NCBI RefSeq assembly: GCF_964036595.1
Contig: NZ_OZ038523.1
Coordinates: forward strand, 3,354,501 to 3,418,500
Origin: Tenacibaculum sp. 190524A05c
GTDB taxonomy: Bacteria > Bacteroidota > Bacteroidia > Flavobacteriales > Flavobacteriaceae
Length of the DNA stretch: 64,000 nucleotides
Direction: 5' to 3'
How positions within the stretch are numbered: the first letter of the stretch is position 1; every line of letters begins with the position of its first letter. Under the pieces are notes generated by a model that ran no database searches, was not told where the DNA came from, and saw only the letters and a list, made by a program, of their open reading frames with translations. A program made the position numbers and the translations under genes. Below, one piece after another: positions 32,145 to 40,585 of the stretch.

Positions 32145-33359
32145 ATGAAACAAGAGTACGAAGTTATTGTTGTGGGAGCTGGACCAGGTGGTGGGCAATG
32201 TGCTAGAAATTTAGCAAAATTGGGTGTTGATGTTTTGTTAGTAGAAAGACATGAAAGTTTCTATGATAATAATTTTTCTAGTGCTGGAATGTCTTTGGAA
32301 GGATTCAAAGAATTTAATCTTCCAGAAGAGGTAATTGGCAGATATTGGAAAAATTTCACACTACAAACTTCAAATGAACTCGCAACTTGGAAAGGAGAAA
32401 ACAATAAAGGCGTTGTTTTAGATTTTGCAAAATTCCGTCAATTTTTAGCGGATGATTGCGTAGCTAATGGTGGAGATGTTTTAATGGGCTATTCCTTTAC
32501 TTTAAAAGAGATTAAAGAAGATGGAGTAATTGCTCATTTTAAAGATAAAAAAGGAAATAATCCACATGCTATAAAAGCAAAACTTTTAGTTGATGCCACA
32601 GGTTCTGCTAGGAAAGTTATTTATGATTCTAGAGATAATCAACCTAAAATGGACTTGAGTGCGGGTGTTGAATACATGATTAAAGTTGATGATGAGGTTT
32701 ATAATACATTCAAGGACGATTTATTCTTTTTCTTAGGCGATAAATGGTGCTTTAAAGGATATTCATGGATTTTTCCAATGGATGATAATGTACTGAAAGT
32801 TGGAACTGCTAAAATGCTAATAAAAGAGGCTAACAAAGCATCTGAAACACTAAAACAAATTACAGAAAGAATTATTGCCGATTATATGAAGGCAAGTTCC
32901 TATGAAGTTATTGATATTCACGGAGGTTCTATCAGAACTACAAAAGACATGTCTGAAGACTTTTTTAATGATAAGGTAGTGGCAATAGGAGATTCTATAT
33001 CAGCTATAAATCCACTAGGAGGTGAAGGAATACGATATGCGCTTAGAAGTGCAGATGATGTTACACCTCATGTTTTTAATTTTGTAAAAAACAATAAAAA
33101 CACCTTTAAGAAGTATCGTAAAAACTGGAGAAGAAAATATGTGTTTACTTGGAAATTATGTTTCTTCCTAACGGAAACGGTATATCATAAATACTCAGAT
33201 TCTCAGATAGATGAAAAAGTAAGAAAGTATAAAGGATTAGTGGATATAGATCAACTAGTTAATATTCTTTTCGAATTTAAATTCACAAATATGAACAAAA
33301 GATTATTCTCTTTTGTTTGGAGTAAAATCAAGGGTAAATTTCAGAAGAAAGTAGCGTAA
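32145..33359 (+). CDS. Geranylgeranyl-reductase-like FAD-dependent oxidoreductase
   Basis: The 404-residue flavoprotein starts with a Rossmann FAD motif (EVIVVGAGPGGGQCARNLAK), continues with VLLVERHESF, and has the second FAD motif GDSISAINPLGGEGIRYALRS. These are features of the geranylgeranyl reductase/PHBH-like group that reduces isoprenoid chains or hydroxylates aromatics. It begins immediately after the rlmN stop with no spacer. A polyprenyl synthase lies 0.6 kb downstream, hinting at isoprenoid chemistry. The exact substrate is unknown. Confidence 0.85.
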   Translation: MKQEYEVIVVGAGPGGGQCARNLAKLGVDVLLVERHESFYDNNFSSAGMSLEGFKEFNLPEEVIGRYWKNFTLQTSNELATWKGENNKGVVLDFAKFRQFLADDCVANGGDVLMGYSFTLKEIKEDGVIAHFKDKKGNNPHAIKAKLLVDATGSARKVIYDSRDNQPKMDLSAGVEYMIKVDDEVYNTFKDDLFFFLGDKWCFKGYSWIFPMDDNVLKVGTAKMLIKEANKASETLKQITERIIADYMKASSYEVIDIHGGSIRTTKDMSEDFFNDKVVAIGDSISAINPLGGEGIRYALRSADDVTPHVFNFVKNNKNTFKKYRKNWRRKYVFTWKLCFFLTETVYHKYSDSQIDEKVRKYKGLVDIDQLVNILFEFKFTNMNKRLFSFVWSKIKGKFQKKVA

Positions 33360-33361
33360 CT

Positions 33362-33877
33362 CTAATTTTTAACGAGTTTGGCTTTTTGAAAAACAGTTAT
33401 TGGATATCCAAACACTTCTGGAATCTCTTTAGAAATACCACCTGTTTTTGTTTTGTTCTGTAATCGAGAAAATAAAATTTCAAACTCCAATTCGTTTCCA
33501 TTCGAAAAGTTGATTCTAGTACTTAAAAAGTTACCTTGAACTTCAAAGAAGCTGTACAATACATTCAAGTTAAAAGCTGTTGGTAAAATTATGCCGTTAT
33601 TTTCGTCAATTTCAAAAAGGCCTTTTTCTTTATCTTTTACAATCAAAGTATAGTTTCTAGGACTGTTATTGTACACTAATTTATAATCAAATTTATGAAT
33701 AGAATCAGTTTTTAATAGATGAAGTTCCATCGGTATTTTTTGACTTCCTCTTTCGGTGGTAATGTTTAGTTCTCCTTTATAAATTCCTAAGAAATCATCT
33801 GGGAAAGTCTTAGTTACACTTTGAGCGGTAACTGTACTTAAAAGAAAAAAGCAAAATGCGAATACTATACTTTTCAT
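33362..33877 (-). CDS. Secreted protein of unknown function
   Basis: This 171-residue protein has a signal peptide (IVFAFCFFLLSTVTAQS, cleaved near residue 19) and a mature part of beta-strand character (LGIYKGELNITTERGSQKIP and similar). It resembles small flavobacterial secreted beta-barrel-like proteins, but no family or active site can be named. It is convergent with the flavoprotein gene (2 bases apart) and divergent from the polyprenyl synthase gene. Confidence 0.7.
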   Translation of the reverse strand: MKSIVFAFCFFLLSTVTAQSVTKTFPDDFLGIYKGELNITTERGSQKIPMELHLLKTDSIHKFDYKLVYNNSPRNYTLIVKDKEKGLFEIDENNGIILPTAFNLNVLYSFFEVQGNFLSTRINFSNGNELEFEILFSRLQNKTKTGGISKEIPEVFGYPITVFQKAKLVKN

Positions 33878-33924
33878 ACTATTTAAAGATTGTTAACGAA
33901 TATAACTATTTTAATTAATTTCAG

Positions 33925-33932
33925 TACTTTTG
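33925..33932 (+). promoter_or_regulatory. -7 promoter element of the polyprenyl synthase gene
   Basis: TACTTTTG is an exact TAnnTTTG match 27 bases before the ATG at 33960. It contains the in-frame TTG (33930) that could be mistaken for a start, which argues for the ATG. Confidence 0.55.
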
Positions 33933-33959
33933 AACTCTCACGGAGAAAGGAGAGCTTTA

Positions 33960-34937
33960 ATGAAACCTGTTGAAGAAATAAAACTTCCCATAGCTAAAGA
34001 AATGGAGCTTTTTGAATCTAAATTCAAAGATTCAATGCTTTCCAAAGTTCCGCTATTAAACAGAATTACATATTACATCGTTCGAAGAAAAGGAAAACAA
34101 ATGCGACCTATGTTTGTTTTTTTGGTGGCTAAAATGGTTTCCAATGGAGGATTCGATGAAAGAACATATAGAGGTGCTTCTGTGGTGGAATTAATTCATA
34201 CGGCAACTTTAGTTCACGATGATGTTGTAGACGATAGTAATAGAAGAAGAGGATTCTTTTCTATTAATGCACTTTGGAAGAATAAGATTGCCGTTTTGGT
34301 GGGAGATTTTTTATTATCAAAAGGACTACTATTGTCTATTGATAATGAAGATTTCGATCTGTTGAAGTTAATTTCGATTGCAGTAAGAGAAATGAGTGAA
34401 GGAGAGCTATTGCAAATTGAAAAAGCTCGTAAATTAGATATCACCGAAGATGTATATTTTGAAATTATTCGTCAGAAAACAGCAACTTTAATTGCCGCTT
34501 GTTGTGGTATTGGAGCTGCCTCAGTTGGAGCAAGTAATGATACCGTGCAGCAAATGAGAAAATTTGGAGAGTACATTGGAATTGCTTTTCAAATAAAAGA
34601 TGACTTGTTTGACTACACTGAAGATAAAATTGGTAAACCTACAGGAATAGACATTAAAGAGCAAAAAATGACTTTGCCTTTAATTTATACTTTGAATAAT
34701 TGTTCTTCAGACAAGAAAAAATGGTTAATAAACTCAGTTAAAAACCATAACAAAAACAAGAAAAGAGTTAAAGAAGTAATTGCATTTGTGAAAGAGAGTG
34801 GAGGTTTAGAGTATACCATTGAAAAAATGCATAAGTATAAGAATAGAGCTCTTGCTATATTAGATAATTATCCTGAGTCAGAGTATAAAAAATCATTACT
34901 ACAAATGATCGAGTATGTGGTGGAAAGAAAAATTTAA
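33960..34937 (+). CDS. Polyprenyl diphosphate synthase (octaprenyl-type)
   Basis: This 325-residue all-alpha trans-prenyltransferase has the first Asp-rich motif DDVVD (LVHDDVVDDSNRRRG), the second DDLFD (FQIKDDLFDYTED) and KGKQMRP of the IPP site. It elongates farnesyl diphosphate with IPP, most likely to make the side chain of menaquinone; chain length cannot be read with confidence. The start is taken at the ATG 33960 because an upstream TTG lies inside the -7 promoter element. Confidence 0.93.
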   Translation: MKPVEEIKLPIAKEMELFESKFKDSMLSKVPLLNRITYYIVRRKGKQMRPMFVFLVAKMVSNGGFDERTYRGASVVELIHTATLVHDDVVDDSNRRRGFFSINALWKNKIAVLVGDFLLSKGLLLSIDNEDFDLLKLISIAVREMSEGELLQIEKARKLDITEDVYFEIIRQKTATLIAACCGIGAASVGASNDTVQQMRKFGEYIGIAFQIKDDLFDYTEDKIGKPTGIDIKEQKMTLPLIYTLNNCSSDKKKWLINSVKNHNKNKKRVKEVIAFVKESGGLEYTIEKMHKYKNRALAILDNYPESEYKKSLLQMIEYVVERKI

Positions 34938-34978
34938 ATTTTTCAGAAATTGCAATCTATCGAATAATTAATACCAAT

Positions 34979-35008
34979 AATCTTAAAATTATTGCCAAAA
35001 TCTTAAAA
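34979..35008 (+). repeat. AATCTTAAAA direct repeat upstream of the HYC_CC_PP gene
   Basis: AATCTTAAAA occurs at 34979-34988 and 34999-35008, a 20-base period, 28 bases or more before the -7 element at 35036. The second copy continues into TCTTAAAAAATTAAGA, a small inverted repeat. It may be an operator. Confidence 0.35.
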
Positions 35009-35035
35009 AATTAAGATGCTTAGATTTTCTTTTTT

Positions 35036-35043
35036 TATCTTTG
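35036..35043 (+). promoter_or_regulatory. -7 promoter element of the HYC_CC_PP/TonB-receptor/HMA unit
   Basis: TATCTTTG matches TAnnTTTG exactly and ends 8 bases before the ATG at 35052, leaving at most a very short leader. No -33 TTG at the usual spacing is evident. Confidence 0.55.
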
Positions 35044-35051
35044 TAATCTAA

Positions 35052-35468
35052 ATGAAATCTGTTTTAACAAAAATATCATCATTCGTTTTAGCACTTTTAG
35101 TGTTGTTTTCTACGTTTTCTTTTACAGTAGCAAAACACTATTGTGGTGATTTTTTAGTTGGAGTTTCCTACTTTGGAGATGCAAAGAATTGTGCAGATGA
35201 ATTAGGGGAAGATGACTGTGATAGTCCACAGGTTATTAAAAAGAAGAACTGCTGCAAAGACGAAGTAGAGAATATTGAAGGCCAAGATGATCTTAGAAAT
35301 TCAATTGAAAAATTTGATCTTGAAAAGCAGAAGTTTGTAGTAGCCTATGTTTCTTCTTTACTGTATTTGTTTTCAGAAGAAGATAAAAAGGAGAAAGAAT
35401 TTCTTCAATATTCCCCACCCAAACTCACTTACGATTTAAATATACTTCACGAAGTTTTTATCATATGA
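35052..35468 (+). CDS. HYC_CC_PP family protein
   Basis: The 138-residue protein has a signal-like N-terminal helix and the three landmarks of the family: HYC (residues 29-31), CC (67-68, KKKNCCKDE) and PP (122-123, YSPPKLTYDL). Such proteins are found next to TonB-dependent receptors and HMA proteins in Bacteroidetes. The His/Cys set suggests a metal (copper-like) ligand role in the periplasm, which is an inference. It is followed 68 bases later by the receptor gene and likely shares its transcript. Confidence 0.85.
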   Translation: MKSVLTKISSFVLALLVLFSTFSFTVAKHYCGDFLVGVSYFGDAKNCADELGEDDCDSPQVIKKKNCCKDEVENIEGQDDLRNSIEKFDLEKQKFVVAYVSSLLYLFSEEDKKEKEFLQYSPPKLTYDLNILHEVFII

Positions 35469-35536
35469 TTTTTTATATCCTTTAAAGACGATTAACGTCA
35501 AAATAAAAGATGTAAAACATAAATCATATAACATAC

Positions 35537-37780
35537 ATGAAATTTAGAATAATCTTTTGTGCGCTCTTTATATGGAACGCTCAATTGATAGCTCAACAAA
35601 CATTCAAGGGAATGATTATGGATAAGAGTAATCCAGAAGATAATCTTGGTGTATTTGGAGCTAACGTATATTGGTTGAATACCAAAGTAGGTACAACTAC
35701 AAATGAAAACGGGTGGTTCGAAATCCCTTATAAAAAAGAATATAAAAAATTGGTAATAAGTTTTGTAGGGTATAAAACAGATACTGTTGAAGTAACTAGT
35801 TTAAAACCATTGCATCATTTTATTACGGAAGAAAATACTTTAGATGAAATTTCAATAGCGGCAAAAAAACAAGCTACTTCAAGATCTTTCTTACAAACTC
35901 AAAATGTATTTACCGTAAATAGTGAAGAGTTATTAAAAGCAGCTTGCTGTAATTTGGCAGAAAGTTTTGAAACTAATCCGTCTATCGATGTAAACTTCTC
36001 TGATGCACTAACGGGAACTCGACAAATCCAAATGTTGGGTTTAAATAGTCCTTATTTATTAATAGCTCAAGAGAATATCCCAATGGTTCGTGGTGCTTCG
36101 CAAGTATATGGATTAACTTTTACTCCAGGAACTTGGGTAGAAAGTATTCAAATAGGAAAAGGAGCCGGAAGTGTAGTCAACGGTTTCGAAAGTATTACCG
36201 GTCAAATTAATGCGGAACTAGTAAAGCCATCAACAGATAATAAGTTCTTTGTAAATGGTTATGGTAATTTAAATGGTCGTTTAGAACTAAATACACATTT
36301 TAATCAAAAGATTGATGAAAAATGGCAAACGGGATTATATGTTCATGGAAATTTAAGAAGTCAAAAGTTTGATAATAACAATGATAATTTTTTAGATACT
36401 CCACTTGCAGAGCAAATTAATGTTATGAATCGCTGGCAGTATGCAAATCAGGAAACAGGTTGGGTTAGTTTTTTAAACTTTAGATATTTAAATGATCGAA
36501 AGCAAACAGGAGAGCTTGGTTTTGATCCTGATATTAATAAAGGTTCTAATACTGTTTGGGGAAGCGAAATTAAAACGAAACGTTTTGATTTTTCTGGAAA
36601 GCTAGGTTATGTTTTCCCGGAATTACCTTTTCAAAGTATGGGGTTTCAGTTAGCATATAGTAACCACGATCAGGATTCTTACTTTGGTTTAAGAGATTAT
36701 AATATTAAACATGAAAGTGTTTATGCGAATTATATTTTCAATTCAATAATCGGAGATACAAGAAACAAATTCAAAACAGGAATTAGTTTCACTTATGATG
36801 ATTATGAAGAATTAGTGGAAACTACCACATTTGCAAGAGATGAAAATTCTTTAGGAGTTTTCTTTGAATATGCCTACGATAATTCTGAAAACTTTAGTTT
36901 AACTGCTGGGTTAAGATTAGATACGCATAATTTACTAGGAACGTTCGTTACTCCTAGATTGCATTTAAGATATGTTCCTTGGGAAAAAGGAGTGCTTAGA
37001 GCTTCAGTAGGAAGTGGAAAAAGAAGTGCAAGTGTCTTTGCTGAAAATCAACAATTATTTGCTTCGTCAAGACAGATTAATATTATCAATAGCGGAGGAA
37101 ATATCTATGGTTTAGATCCTGAAAAAGCATGGAATTATGGAGTGTCTTTTTTACAAGGTTTCAGATTATTTGATCGAAAAGGTGATATAACTTTCGATTT
37201 TTATCAAACAAATTTTGAAAACCAAGTTGTTGTAGATTGGGAAAATCCACAACAAATATCTTTCTATAATTTAGATGGAAGCAGTATTGCAAACAGTTTT
37301 CAAGTTGAAACAAATTATTCTCCAATCGATAGATTAAATATTAGAACAGCTTATAAGTTCTTCGATGTTTCAACGGATTACCTTTCAGGGAACTTATCAA
37401 AACCAATTCAACCACAACATCGTTTATTTATGAATGCTTCATATGAAACAGCTAAAAATGATAATGGAGGTTTATGGAAATTTGATACAACCTATAATTT
37501 TATTGGTAAACAACGATTACCAAATACTTCAACAAATCCTGTTGAGTTTCAATTACCGGAATATTCTGCAGGATATAATTTGTTAAACGCTCAAATAACA
37601 AAAGTGTTTTCAAACAAGTTTGAAGTATATGTAGGAGGAGAGAATATAACAAACGTAAGACAAAGTAATCCTATATTAGGAAGCGATGATCCGTTTGGAG
37701 TGAATTTTGATAGTACAATTGTATATGCGCCAATTTTTGGAAGTGCGTACTATGCAGGTTTTAGATTTAAAATAGATTAA
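35537..37780 (+). CDS. TonB-dependent receptor, probable metal-linked
   Basis: The 747-residue protein has a signal peptide (to residue 19), a carboxypeptidase-D-like regulatory domain (about 22-98), a plug domain (about 103-230, with TLDEISIAAKK and ESFETNPSIDVNFSDAL) and a C-terminal outer-membrane beta-barrel ending in an aromatic-rich strand (YYAGFRFKID). A Cys pair (137-138, AACCNLAES) sits where metal-related relatives carry it. It takes up a substrate across the outer membrane using TonB/ExbBD energy. The neighbouring HYC_CC_PP and HMA genes suggest copper or another thiophilic metal as substrate or signal; this is not proven. Confidence 0.88.
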   Translation: MKFRIIFCALFIWNAQLIAQQTFKGMIMDKSNPEDNLGVFGANVYWLNTKVGTTTNENGWFEIPYKKEYKKLVISFVGYKTDTVEVTSLKPLHHFITEENTLDEISIAAKKQATSRSFLQTQNVFTVNSEELLKAACCNLAESFETNPSIDVNFSDALTGTRQIQMLGLNSPYLLIAQENIPMVRGASQVYGLTFTPGTWVESIQIGKGAGSVVNGFESITGQINAELVKPSTDNKFFVNGYGNLNGRLELNTHFNQKIDEKWQTGLYVHGNLRSQKFDNNNDNFLDTPLAEQINVMNRWQYANQETGWVSFLNFRYLNDRKQTGELGFDPDINKGSNTVWGSEIKTKRFDFSGKLGYVFPELPFQSMGFQLAYSNHDQDSYFGLRDYNIKHESVYANYIFNSIIGDTRNKFKTGISFTYDDYEELVETTTFARDENSLGVFFEYAYDNSENFSLTAGLRLDTHNLLGTFVTPRLHLRYVPWEKGVLRASVGSGKRSASVFAENQQLFASSRQINIINSGGNIYGLDPEKAWNYGVSFLQGFRLFDRKGDITFDFYQTNFENQVVVDWENPQQISFYNLDGSSIANSFQVETNYSPIDRLNIRTAYKFFDVSTDYLSGNLSKPIQPQHRLFMNASYETAKNDNGGLWKFDTTYNFIGKQRLPNTSTNPVEFQLPEYSAGYNLLNAQITKVFSNKFEVYVGGENITNVRQSNPILGSDDPFGVNFDSTIVYAPIFGSAYYAGFRFKID

Positions 37781-37791
37781 CAACTCATATT

Positions 37792-38151
37792 ATGAAAAAA
37801 ATTATAGCAATTATCTGTTTAGTATTCGTAGCGTTTACTGGACAAGCACAAAAGAAGAAAAAAAATGCAAAGTTAACTTTAGAAGTTGATGGAGTTTGCA
37901 TGATGTGTAAAAAGCGTATCGAAAAAGCTGCGTTAAACACTAAAGGAGTAAAATTTGCAAATTGGAATCTTAATAACCATCAATTAATGGTGATTATAGA
38001 CGAACGTAAAACCAGTAAAAAAATGGTTTGCGAAAGTTTAGCAAAAGCAGGACACGATACTAAAGAAATAAAAGCGACTGAAGAAGCTTATGGAAAGTTA
38101 GATCCGTGTTGTAAATATAGAGATGAAGAAGTGGTGAAAAACCATCACTAA
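37792..38151 (+). CDS. Secreted heavy-metal-associated (HMA) domain protein
   Basis: This 119-residue protein has a signal peptide (1-19), a Lys-rich linker, and an HMA fold with the metal-binding CMMC (Cys 36 and Cys 39, in VDGVCMMCKKRIEKAA). A further CC lies near the C-terminus (LDPCCKYRDEE). HMA domains bind Cu(I) or Zn/Hg through the CxxC. As a periplasmic protein it probably collects metal handled by the receptor, 11 bases upstream, in the same operon. Confidence 0.88.
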   Translation: MKKIIAIICLVFVAFTGQAQKKKKNAKLTLEVDGVCMMCKKRIEKAALNTKGVKFANWNLNNHQLMVIIDERKTSKKMVCESLAKAGHDTKEIKATEEAYGKLDPCCKYRDEEVVKNHH

Positions 38152-38157
38152 GAATAA

Positions 38158-38190
38158 AAAAACTCCCAACATTATTTGTTGGGAGTTTTT
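38158..38190. terminator. Bidirectional terminator between HMA and MG2-like genes
   Basis: A 14-bp stem including the core AACTCCCAACA/TGTTGGGAGTT (38158-38171 with 38177-38190), with A/T tracts, serves both convergent units. Confidence 0.85.
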
Positions 38191-38192
38191 GT

Positions 38193-40526
38193 TTAATCAG
38201 TTTTTAAAATAACTTTCTGTGATATTAACTTCCCAGAAGAAGTAATACCTTCAAGGTATAGGTTAACTTTGTCCTCGGCTTGGATGGCTATTTTAATTTT
38301 CTTATTAGAAATACTAGGAATATGAGTATTTGGGTTCCAGTAAATGGCACCAAACTTTTTATACGTTTCGTTTACAAAAGAGGGATACTTAGGCGAGTAA
38401 TATTCCTTTTCGGTGGCGAAACCAACGGGAACATTTACATGAACATATCGTGCGGATTTGGAAAAGTATTCATTTGGAGGTAATGTGAAAATATGAATTT
38501 GAGAACCCATTTGTGATGGGTCTCGTCCAAAGAATATTTCTTTTACTGTATCTAAATACATTCCTTCAATTAGCCAAGCATTATATGAAATATCATTTCC
38601 GTCTAAAAATAACCTTACAAGTGGTCTGTTGAAAGAACCTCTTGAACTTCCAGAATATCTATAAACACCTCCTGGAGAAATAGAAAGTGAGCCAAACTCA
38701 TCATATCTAAAATTAAAGTTTTTATAAGTTAAATAATCAATAACAGTTTCACTAGCCGGAAATACTTGGTTTTGAATGTCAGCTTTTCTGAACATTGTAG
38801 CTGATCCGTAAACTTTAAAGTCTTCTTTTTCGTCTTTCTTATTAGCATTTATAATAACTTCGTCTAATTCTTCGTAATTGCTTTTTAATGGCTTAAAGTT
38901 TGATACTTCTAGCTCTATTTTTTTTAAGGCATATGTAAAGTCAAATTTTTCATTCATTTTAGCATTTGAAAAGGATAAGGAAGGAGCTATTTTTACTAGT
39001 TTCTCCTTGCTATACAGTCCAAAGTCAATTACGGAGTTTTTTTTGATTAACGTTTTTCTTAGAGTCCAAGGATTTTCATTAGGTTTTATAACTCTAACTA
39101 TACCATTTTCTTTTGAATAAAATAAAATGGTTTCTTTTTTAGATAACTTTTGATTTATTTTTGCCGTTATATCTATGCCATTCTCAAACTTATACATTAG
39201 ACTCCTAGGTTTGTTAAAAATAGTATTCCAATTATACTTACTCCAGCCTTGAGTGAGTAATAATAAGTCAAGATTTCTTAGTTGGTTTTTGTTAAAATTA
39301 GAAAAATAGCTCTCTGGTTTTTCAATATGCCCTTTTACATACGGTTTAAGTAAAAAAGTTGAAATTATATTGTTTTCCGGCTTATAAGCTTTTGTTTTTT
39401 GAGGTAAAAATGATGCACTAGCAAAGATTTTTTCGTTTAAATCGTTACTAAGATTTATTTCTAAAGAATCACTGCTAGTTTTTTGAGAATCTATATTTAA
39501 TTTATGAAATAAATTGTCAGAATGGATATAGGTTAGCCTCTCAGAAATAGGTTTATTTTGATGGTTAAATAGAGTAACTATGTTTATTCCAGGTTCCAAT
39601 GTTTTGTTTTCTATTAAAAGAACATAGTTTTTATTTTTTTTATTCAATTTGAAATAATAATCTCTGTAGCTCCTGGTATTATGAATTAGAACTCGATACT
39701 CTTTCTTATCAATGTTTTTTAAAGTATTTGAATTTGTGGTAATATTAATAACGAGTTTATCTGATTTATTAATTGTTTTTAATATTAATCCTTGTGATGA
39801 AGGTAATTGTGTTGTAGCTTTTATTTTAATTCCATTGTCCAAGTGAGCATAAAAGGTGTAGATTTGGTTTTCTTTAAAATAGAGTTGTACGCTATTCATT
39901 CCCATTTCATTAGTGTTAAATTGACGAATAGTTTTGCCTTCTTCATCCTTAATAACTCCTTTTTTTATTCTAATACCTTTGTTGTTTGCATCTTTTATTA
40001 ATATACCAATTTTGTTAATTGAGTTCGCTAAAATATGCCCACTTTCTGGAAATAATTTAAATTCAAAAAAATCTTTTTCAGTATTAGATTTAGTATTGAC
40101 TAGCTTGTTGTTTACAATATTGATTTTTTCGTAATAGGAATTATCCTCGTTGAAATTTTTCATCCATCTTGTTGAAGCTTTTAAGTAATATGTCTTATCA
40201 GTAAAAGTAGAATCTAAGAAAATGTTCCCATTTCCAACCCCTTTGTTTATGTGAATTAGTTGTTGATCCTTTAAAGTACCATCATCATGAAAAATGGAAA
40301 CATATAAATTGGATGTTGTTGGGTGTAATTTCTGAGAGTTTTGTTCGAGTATATAAGCTTTAAACCAAATTTCTTCACCTAATAAAAAAGATGTTTTATT
40401 CAAATGTAAGAATGGAACTTCTCTAGTTTTTTCGAAATAGGTTGAATAAATACTATCGATTTTATTTTGAGCAAAAACAAAAGAGCATAGCATAGTAAGT
40501 ACAATAGATAATTGTATTTTTTTCAT
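38193..40526 (-). CDS. MG2-like/plug-like secreted protein, paralogue 3
   Basis: The 777-residue protein has a signal peptide (to about residue 19) and an N-terminal region shared by all three paralogues (REVPFLHLNKTSFLLGEEIW, then a YVSIF strand and ASTRWMKNFNED), which looks like an alpha-2-macroglobulin MG2 fold. The C-terminal third has a TonB-receptor-plug-like segment (LDEVIINANKK onward, about 555-690), with no beta-barrel after it, and the family tail VGFATEKEYYSPKYPS. It is likely periplasmic or surface-exposed. Function is unknown. It is the last and promoter-distal gene of the three. Confidence 0.75.
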   Translation of the reverse strand: MKKIQLSIVLTMLCSFVFAQNKIDSIYSTYFEKTREVPFLHLNKTSFLLGEEIWFKAYILEQNSQKLHPTTSNLYVSIFHDDGTLKDQQLIHINKGVGNGNIFLDSTFTDKTYYLKASTRWMKNFNEDNSYYEKINIVNNKLVNTKSNTEKDFFEFKLFPESGHILANSINKIGILIKDANNKGIRIKKGVIKDEEGKTIRQFNTNEMGMNSVQLYFKENQIYTFYAHLDNGIKIKATTQLPSSQGLILKTINKSDKLVINITTNSNTLKNIDKKEYRVLIHNTRSYRDYYFKLNKKNKNYVLLIENKTLEPGINIVTLFNHQNKPISERLTYIHSDNLFHKLNIDSQKTSSDSLEINLSNDLNEKIFASASFLPQKTKAYKPENNIISTFLLKPYVKGHIEKPESYFSNFNKNQLRNLDLLLLTQGWSKYNWNTIFNKPRSLMYKFENGIDITAKINQKLSKKETILFYSKENGIVRVIKPNENPWTLRKTLIKKNSVIDFGLYSKEKLVKIAPSLSFSNAKMNEKFDFTYALKKIELEVSNFKPLKSNYEELDEVIINANKKDEKEDFKVYGSATMFRKADIQNQVFPASETVIDYLTYKNFNFRYDEFGSLSISPGGVYRYSGSSRGSFNRPLVRLFLDGNDISYNAWLIEGMYLDTVKEIFFGRDPSQMGSQIHIFTLPPNEYFSKSARYVHVNVPVGFATEKEYYSPKYPSFVNETYKKFGAIYWNPNTHIPSISNKKIKIAIQAEDKVNLYLEGITSSGKLISQKVILKTD

Positions 40527-40585
40527 AGCATATTTATTTGAGTTAATATCTATAAAAAATCAAAAATAATGCCAAAAGAGACTGT

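Noticed and set aside
33930..33959. TTG start for the polyprenyl synthase
   Set aside because: The TTG is part of an exact -7 promoter element, so it would lie upstream of the transcript start.
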